Below are positions 31,176-36,934 of a stretch of 36,934 bases of DNA, piece after piece. Position 1 is the stretch's first letter. Each line of letters starts with the position of its first letter. The DNA is taken from NCBI GenBank assembly GCA_002307145.1, contig DBTR01000084.1, forward strand, positions 1 through 36,934. The letters run 5' to 3'. The DNA comes from Rhodospirillum sp. UBA1311. Lineage in GTDB: Bacteria > Pseudomonadota > Alphaproteobacteria > Rhodospirillales > Rhodospirillaceae. The translations under genes and the position numbers were made by a program. The notes beneath the pieces were generated by a model, which was given only the letters and a program-made list of their open reading frames with translations, had not been told where the DNA came from and did no database searches.

Positions 31176-33263
31176 GTGACAAGCAACGGCGCTCGGGCCC
31201 GTATCGGTGCGGACATCGGAGGGACCTTTACCGACCTGGTCCTGGAAATCGGTGAAAAATCTTTCTCCACCAAGGTCCTAACGACGCCAGGAGCGCCGGA
31301 GCAGGCGATCCTGGACGGCATCGCCAAGATCGTTGCCCTGGCGGGGATCGGCATGGACGAGATCGGCGAGGTGATCCACGGCACCACGCTCGCCACCAAC
31401 GCGCTGATCGAGCGGCGCGGCGCGAAGACCGCCTTCGTCACCACCCGGGGCTTCCGCGACGTCATCGAGATGCGGACGGAGAACCGCTTCGAGCAGTACG
31501 ACCTCAATCTTTGCCTGCCGAAGCCCCTGGTGCCGCGCCGCGACCGCTTCGTCGTCGGCGAGCGGATCGCGGCGGATGGCCGGGTGCTGCTCGCCCTCGA
31601 TCCCGTCGAGGTCGATCGCCTCGCGGACGATATCTCGGCGGGCGGATACGAGAGCGTTGCGATCGGCCTGATCCACGGCTATGCCAACGGTCTCCACGAG
31701 CGGATGATCCGCGACATTCTGCTGACTCGCCTGCCGTCGCTGTCGGTCTCGATCGCATCCGAGGTTTCGCCGCAAATTCGCGAGTTCGAGCGGTTCAACA
31801 CGGTTTGCGCCAACGCCTACGTCAAGCCGGTGATGGCCTCCTACCTCAACCGGCTGGTGGCGCGATTGCGCGCCGCGGGGGCCGAGTGTCCGGTGTATCT
31901 GATCCACTCGGGCGGCGGCATCATCACCCTCGACAATGCGGCCGCGTTTCCGGTGCGGCTGCTGGAATCCGGCCCGGCCGGGGGGGCGATCTTCGCCGCC
32001 GAAATCGCCGCGCGCCACGGCATCGACAAGGCGCTGTCCTATGACATGGGCGGCACCACCGCGAAGATCTGCCTGATCGAGAACCAGTCGCCGAAGACTG
32101 CCAAGACCTTCGAGGTCGCGCGCACCTATCGCTTCAAGAAAGGGAGCGGGATGCCGATTTCGATCCCGGTGATCGAAATGGTGGAGATCGGTGCCGGCGG
32201 CGGCTCGATCGCGAGCATCGACGCGATGCGCCAGATCCGCGTCGGCCCGGAAAGCGCGGGTTCGGAACCCGGCCCGGCGTGCTACCAGCGCGGTGGCGAG
32301 CGCCCCGCAGTGACGGATGCCGACCTGTTGCTCGGGCGTCTCGATCCTGCGACGTTCGCGGGCGGCAGCATCGTTCTCTCCCGTGCGAACGCGGAGCGCG
32401 CGGCGATCGCACAGGTCGGCGTTAGCCTTGGGATGTCGGCGGAGCAGGCCGCCTTCGGAATTTCCGAAGTGGTGGACGAGAACATGGCCAACGCCGCCCG
32501 CGTCCACGCGGTCGAGAGCGGCAAGGATATTTCCGAGTTCACCGTGATCGCCTTCGGCGGCGCCGCGCCGCTTCATGCCGCGCGGCTGTGCGACAAGCTC
32601 GGTATCGCCAAGCTCTTGATTCCGCCGGGGGCCGGGGTCGGTTCGGCGATCGGCTTCCTTCGCGCGCCGTTCAGTTTCGAGGCGTTGCGCACCGCGTATG
32701 TCCGCCTCAGCGGATACGATGCGGACGAAATCAACGGCATCCTCGACGATCTCACCGAAGAGGCGTCGGCCTTCGTTCGAGCGGGCATGGGCGAGGGGGC
32801 GTGCGAGGTTCAGTGCCACGCCTACATGCGCTACGTCGGTCAGGGCTGGGAAATTCCCGTGGATGTTCCCAAGCACCGTTTCGGTCCGGATGACGCGCCA
32901 TTGCTGAAGGGGTGGTTCGAGGCGGCTTACGCACGCAACTTCGGTCGGCCGATCGAGGGGCCGGATATCGAGATCGTCAGTTGGGCGGTCAAGGCGTCGT
33001 CACCGCGTCGCCCGGTGGCTCGCCTCGGCGAGCTGGCCGCCGCCGCCGTCGCGAAGCCGGCCGGCATGCGCCGTCTGTTCGACGCGCGCCGCCAGGTTTA
33101 CGTCGAAGCCGGGGTCTACGACCGGGCGAATCTCGCCCCGGGCACGGGGATTTCCGGCCCCGCAGTGATTCTCGAAAACGATACCTCGACCATCGTCACC
33201 GGGGATTACGACGCGGTGGTGCAAGCCGATGGCTGCATCCTGATTCAAGCGCGCGCGCACTGA
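31176..33263 (+). CDS. hyuA: hydantoinase/oxoprolinase family protein, subunit A
   Basis: This 695-aa subunit belongs to ATP-dependent enzymes that open cyclic amides (N-methylhydantoin, 5-oxoproline) or carboxylate ketones (acetone and acetophenone carboxylases). The ASKHA-type ATP fold shows IGADIGGTFTDLVLEIG near the start (residues 10-26), then HGTTLATNALIERRGAKTAFVTTRGFRDVIEMRTENRFEQYDL and the second phosphate loop YDMGGTTAK at about 289. VDENMANAARVHAVESGKD and AFGGAAPLHAARLCDKLGI follow. The start is GTG 31176 after GGAGG-like sequence. It is followed by hyuB after 26 bp. The exact substrate is not shown. Confidence 0.94.
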   Translation: MTSNGARARIGADIGGTFTDLVLEIGEKSFSTKVLTTPGAPEQAILDGIAKIVALAGIGMDEIGEVIHGTTLATNALIERRGAKTAFVTTRGFRDVIEMRTENRFEQYDLNLCLPKPLVPRRDRFVVGERIAADGRVLLALDPVEVDRLADDISAGGYESVAIGLIHGYANGLHERMIRDILLTRLPSLSVSIASEVSPQIREFERFNTVCANAYVKPVMASYLNRLVARLRAAGAECPVYLIHSGGGIITLDNAAAFPVRLLESGPAGGAIFAAEIAARHGIDKALSYDMGGTTAKICLIENQSPKTAKTFEVARTYRFKKGSGMPISIPVIEMVEIGAGGGSIASIDAMRQIRVGPESAGSEPGPACYQRGGERPAVTDADLLLGRLDPATFAGGSIVLSRANAERAAIAQVGVSLGMSAEQAAFGISEVVDENMANAARVHAVESGKDISEFTVIAFGGAAPLHAARLCDKLGIAKLLIPPGAGVGSAIGFLRAPFSFEALRTAYVRLSGYDADEINGILDDLTEEASAFVRAGMGEGACEVQCHAYMRYVGQGWEIPVDVPKHRFGPDDAPLLKGWFEAAYARNFGRPIEGPDIEIVSWAVKASSPRRPVARLGELAAAAVAKPAGMRRLFDARRQVYVEAGVYDRANLAPGTGISGPAVILENDTSTIVTGDYDAVVQADGCILIQARAH

Positions 33264-33289
33264 AACCATCTTCAGGGGAGACCGCTTCC

Positions 33290-34951
33290 ATGACGAACAA
33301 TCCTTTCGACGACGTCCGCATGCAGGTGATGTGGAACCGCCTGATCTCGGTTGTCGAGGAACAGGCGCTGACGCTGGTGCGCACCGCATTCTCGACCAGC
33401 ACCCGCGAGGCCGGCGACCTCTCCGCCGGGATCTTCGACCGCAAGGGCCAGATGCTCGCGCAGGCGGTGACCGGAACTCCCGGCCACGTCAACGCGATGG
33501 GCGAAGCGGTGGGGCACTTCATCCGCGAGATCGGACCGGAGAACATCTTCGAGGGCGACGTCTACATCACCAACGATCCGTGGCGCGGCACCGGACACCT
33601 CCACGACATCACCATGGTCACGCCGTCGTTCCACAAGGGTAGCCTGATCGGCTACTTCGCCTCCACCGCCCACGTGGTGGACGTGGGCGGGCGGGGCTTC
33701 GGGCCCGACGCCAACGAGGTGTACGAGGAAGGGCTGTTCATCCCGATCATGAAGCTGATGGAGCGTGGCAAGGTCAACCGCGACCTCGTCAACATCGTTC
33801 GCAACAACGTGCGCGAGGCGGACCAGGTGGTCGGCGACATCTTTTCCCTCGCCGCCTGTAACGACACCGGTCATCGCCGCCTTGAGGACATGCTGCGGGA
33901 GTTCGACCTCGACGATATCGACCATGTCGCGGAATTCGTCCTCGAAGCCAGCCGCCGCGCGACTCTGGAGCGGATTGCGGCGTTGCCGAAGGGGCGGGCG
34001 CACTACGCCATGACCTGCGACGGCTACAACGAAGACGTGACCCTGGCGCTCACCCTCGACATCGGCAAGGATGCGATCCACGCCGACTTCGCGGGGACCT
34101 CGCCGGTCTCGAAGTTCGGCATCAACGTGCCGCTGATCTACACCAAGGCCTATGCCTGCTACGGCCTCAAATGCGCGATCGCCCCGGACATTCCGAACAA
34201 CGCCGCATCGCTCGCGCCGTTCGTCGTCACCGCGCCGAAAGGCTCGATCCTGAACGCGCCGCGCCCGTGCCCGGTGGCGGTGCGCCACGTGATCGGACAT
34301 TTCCTCCCCGACGTGGTCCTGGGCGCGTTGTCGCAGGTATTGCCCGAACGCGTGCCGACCGAGGGCGCGTCGGCGCTCTGGAACATCCACATGAGCGTCC
34401 GCGCCAGGACCGATGCGATCCTGGCCGAAGGTGCGAAGGAGCGTGCCGAAATGCTGATGTTCAACAGCGGCGGTACCGGCGCGCGCCCCGCGCTCGACGG
34501 CCTGAGCGCCACCGCGTTTCCGAGCGGCGTCCATACCATGTCGATCGAGGCGACCGAGCAGATCGGTCCGGTGGTGTTCTGGCGCAAGGAGCTTTTGCCC
34601 GGCTCGGGCGGTGCGGGCACGCATCGCGGCGGCTTGGGGCAAGTGGTCGAGGTCGCTCCGGCGGAGGGCTATGAATTCCACTTCAATGCGATGTTCGACC
34701 GCATCGCCAACCCGGCGCGAGGGCGCGCGGGCGGCCAGGCGGGGCGGGGCGGGTCGGCGCGCCTCGACGACGGCACGATCATGCGCACCAAGGGCCGCCA
34801 GTTCGTGCCCGGCGGACGCCGCTTGATCCTCGAACTGCCGGGCGGCGGCGGTCATGGCGATCCCAAATCCCGCGACCGCGAAGCGGTGCGCTCCGATCTG
34901 GCCGATGGCTACGTCAGCCTGAAGCAGGCGGTCGACGACTACGGCTACTGA
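33290..34951 (+). CDS. hyuB: hydantoinase/oxoprolinase family protein, subunit B
   Basis: The 553-aa partner of HyuA belongs to the metal-binding subunit family. Family marks are RTAFSTSTREAGDLSAGIFDRKGQMLAQAVTGTPGHVNAM (about residues 27-66), TNDPWRGTGHLHDITMVTPSF (about 88-108) and the NNVREADQVVGDI block. The C-terminal GTHRGGLGQVVE and LELPGGGGHGDPKSRD are typical ends. AGGGGAGA lies 8 bases before ATG 33290; the long upstream frame is shadow of hyuA. Its length is normal (500-580 aa). Confidence 0.94.
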   Translation: MTNNPFDDVRMQVMWNRLISVVEEQALTLVRTAFSTSTREAGDLSAGIFDRKGQMLAQAVTGTPGHVNAMGEAVGHFIREIGPENIFEGDVYITNDPWRGTGHLHDITMVTPSFHKGSLIGYFASTAHVVDVGGRGFGPDANEVYEEGLFIPIMKLMERGKVNRDLVNIVRNNVREADQVVGDIFSLAACNDTGHRRLEDMLREFDLDDIDHVAEFVLEASRRATLERIAALPKGRAHYAMTCDGYNEDVTLALTLDIGKDAIHADFAGTSPVSKFGINVPLIYTKAYACYGLKCAIAPDIPNNAASLAPFVVTAPKGSILNAPRPCPVAVRHVIGHFLPDVVLGALSQVLPERVPTEGASALWNIHMSVRARTDAILAEGAKERAEMLMFNSGGTGARPALDGLSATAFPSGVHTMSIEATEQIGPVVFWRKELLPGSGGAGTHRGGLGQVVEVAPAEGYEFHFNAMFDRIANPARGRAGGQAGRGGSARLDDGTIMRTKGRQFVPGGRRLILELPGGGGHGDPKSRDREAVRSDLADGYVSLKQAVDDYGY

Positions 34952-34975
34952 AATCTCCAACCGAGCGAGCCGACC

Positions 34976-36178
34976 ATGACTTTCGAAGCCCAACGCGTGC
35001 AGCTGATCCAACCCTCGCCGATCATCGTGATCTCTCAAATGGCGCAGAAGCTGCGCGCGGAGGGGGTCGACGTGATCGACCTCTCGGTCGGCGAGCCGGA
35101 TTTCGACACGCCGCCCCACATCGTCGAGGCAGCCTATGCCGCGATGAGGGCGGGCAAGACCCGTTACACCGCGCCGGATGGGATGCCCGAGTTGAAAGAT
35201 GCGATCGTCGCCAAGTTCCGCCGCGAAAACGGGCTGGCCTACGACCGTTCGGAAATTTCGGCGGCCAACGGCGGCAAGCAGGTGCTGTTCAACGCCTTGT
35301 TCGCCGCGATCGAGCCGGGCGACGAGGTGATCGTGCCCGCGCCCTATTGGGTCTCCTACATCGACATGGTGCTGCTTCTTGGCGGCAAGCCGGTGATCGT
35401 GCCGTGCGGCGTCGAGACCGGCTTCAAGATGACGCCGGAAATGCTCGAAGCCGCGATCACGCCCAAAAGCCGCTGGCTGATCCTGAATTCGCCGTCGAAC
35501 CCGAGCGGATGCGTCTATTCCCGTGCCGAGCAGCAGGCGTTGGGGGCGGTGGTCGGCCGTTCCCCGCGCCTGTTGGTGATTTCCGATGAAGTCTACGAGC
35601 ATGTCCACTACGGCACGGAGCCGTTCGTTTCTTTCCCCGCCGCGTGCCCCAACCTGCGCGAGCGCACGGTGATCGTCAACGCGGTCTCCAAGACCTATGC
35701 GATGACCGGGTGGCGCCTGGGCTATGCCGCCGGGCCGCGTGGACTGATCAAGGCGATGGGCAAGCTCCAGTCCCAAAGTTCCAGCAACCCGTCGTCGATC
35801 TCGCAGATGGCCGCGATCGCCGCGCTCAACGGACCGCAGGATTTCGTGCGGACTTCGGTGGCCGAGTATGCAAAGCGCCGCGACATCGCGGTGGCCGGGC
35901 TATCGGCAATTCCGGGGCTTGAGGTTGCGCGTCCCGAAGGTGCGTTCTACGTCTTTCCCAAGTGCGCGGGGCTGATCGGCAAGCGTACCTCGGATGGAAA
36001 GACTCTTGCCAACGATACCGACGTCGTCGCCTACCTGCTCACCGAGGGCCGGGTGGCGGCGGTGCAAGGCGTGGCCTATGGCGTGGAACCCTACTTCCGG
36101 ATTTCGTTCGCATTGTCGCAGGCCGACCTCTCCCGTGCGATCGACCGTATCGGCGCGGCTGTGGCCAATCTGGACTGA
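34976..36178 (+). CDS. class I/II aminotransferase, aspartate-aminotransferase-like
   Basis: This 400-aa fold-type I PLP enzyme is of the bacterial AspC-like type. The N-terminal DLSVGEPDFDTPPHIVEAA (residues 35-53) and TRYTAPDGMPELKDAI (62-77) are the family opening. NSPSNPSGCVYSR (171-183) carries the Asn and Pro contacts, SDEVYEH (203-209) the Asp-Tyr pair, and VSKTYAMTGWRLGY (237-250) the Schiff-base Lys239 and Arg. A late Arg in VEPYFRISFAL binds the substrate carboxylate. It lies 24 bp after hyuB, so it is probably co-transcribed and acts on the amino acid released by the Hyu enzyme. Confidence 0.93.
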   Translation: MTFEAQRVQLIQPSPIIVISQMAQKLRAEGVDVIDLSVGEPDFDTPPHIVEAAYAAMRAGKTRYTAPDGMPELKDAIVAKFRRENGLAYDRSEISAANGGKQVLFNALFAAIEPGDEVIVPAPYWVSYIDMVLLLGGKPVIVPCGVETGFKMTPEMLEAAITPKSRWLILNSPSNPSGCVYSRAEQQALGAVVGRSPRLLVISDEVYEHVHYGTEPFVSFPAACPNLRERTVIVNAVSKTYAMTGWRLGYAAGPRGLIKAMGKLQSQSSSNPSSISQMAAIAALNGPQDFVRTSVAEYAKRRDIAVAGLSAIPGLEVARPEGAFYVFPKCAGLIGKRTSDGKTLANDTDVVAYLLTEGRVAAVQGVAYGVEPYFRISFALSQADLSRAIDRIGAAVANLD

Positions 36179-36212
36179 GCCGGGTTCCGGGGAAGGAAAT
36201 TGCGCCCGTGCA

Positions 36213-36248
36213 CAAGAAAAGCCCCCGTCAGTTTCCTGACGGGGGCTT
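36213..36248 (-). terminator. rho-independent terminator of glnA
   Basis: A perfect 13-bp stem (36219-36231 with 36236-36248) with loop TTTC is followed on the minus strand by TTTTCTT. It lies 73 bp after the glnA stop, and its stem may also help end the aminotransferase transcript from the other side. Confidence 0.88.
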
Positions 36249-36321
36249 CGGATTTGGAGGTTTTGCAAAACGCCGCTAGACGCCTGGCGTGGTGCAAACT
36301 TCCGAGGCTTTTCTGCTTCGA

Positions 36322-36934
<613 letters not shown>

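Noticed and set aside
31278..32876. 532-codon open frame antisense to hyuA
   Set aside because: No motif; hyuA on the other strand has complete family signatures.
33272..35776. 834-codon open frame on the minus strand
   Set aside because: It is antisense to hyuB and the aminotransferase, which both have clear family motifs and ribosome sites.

Overview
The window is high-GC DNA of a free-living alphaproteobacterium, probably Rhodospirillales-like. This is inferred from the phasin-clpS-clpA order, an adenylylatable GlnA, a LysG/LysE pair, a TRAP transporter and strong GC3 bias; no rRNA or tRNA is present to fix the taxon. Both edges cut genes: clpA on the left and glnA on the right, both on the minus strand.

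Left host region (1-12083). On the minus strand lie the ClpA N-terminus, ClpS and a phasin with its own terminator. A G-homopolymer tract (1658-1710) follows, and right after it a methyltransferase begins without its N-terminal half. That gene is coupled to an FAD oxidoreductase and a small membrane protein, which look like the tail end of a type III polyketide or lipid-modification cluster. Next come an AraC regulator divergent from a PLP-dependent threonine dehydratase, then YjbQ, PhoH and a cold-shock protein. A LysG-type regulator diverges from a LysE-type exporter. A small secreted protein, a chemotaxis transducer and an orphan 129-aa protein complete the region.

Phage-derived region (12087-26986). 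This is a compact, T7/BPP-1-like podoviral virion module. At its left end a lambda-like switch has a minus-strand XRE repressor, apparently leaderless, and a plus-strand HTH/GcrA-like zinc-motif protein. They share an operator region with a perfect 14-bp inverted repeat. The rest, in T7 order, is: portal, Bbp19-like protein, scaffold, major capsid protein, small head protein, tail tubular A and B, a short internal-virion-like protein, tail fibre, two tail-tip or adhesin candidates, a membrane protein, T4-type lysozyme and a GTA-type three-TM holin. I see no terminase, integrase, polymerase, primase or large internal-core proteins. Two unrelated genes facing each other (a C-tail-anchored membrane protein and a secreted protein), with a shared bidirectional terminator, sit between scaffold and capsid genes. 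The capsid gene then has its own strong sigma70-type promoter. The structural and lysis frames are all open. The element therefore looks either like a prophage stripped of replication and packaging genes or like a domesticated particle-producing locus.

Right host region (27022-36934). A secreted-looking Ser/Thr-rich protein with four EF-hand loops comes first. A TRAP transporter operon (binding protein, small and large permease; minus strand) then diverges from hyuA-hyuB-aminotransferase (plus strand). The shared 380-bp intergenic region contains several palindromes. Together these genes probably import and open a cyclic amide or similar carboxylated substrate and transaminate the product. 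The glnA C-terminus, with a clear terminator, ends the window.
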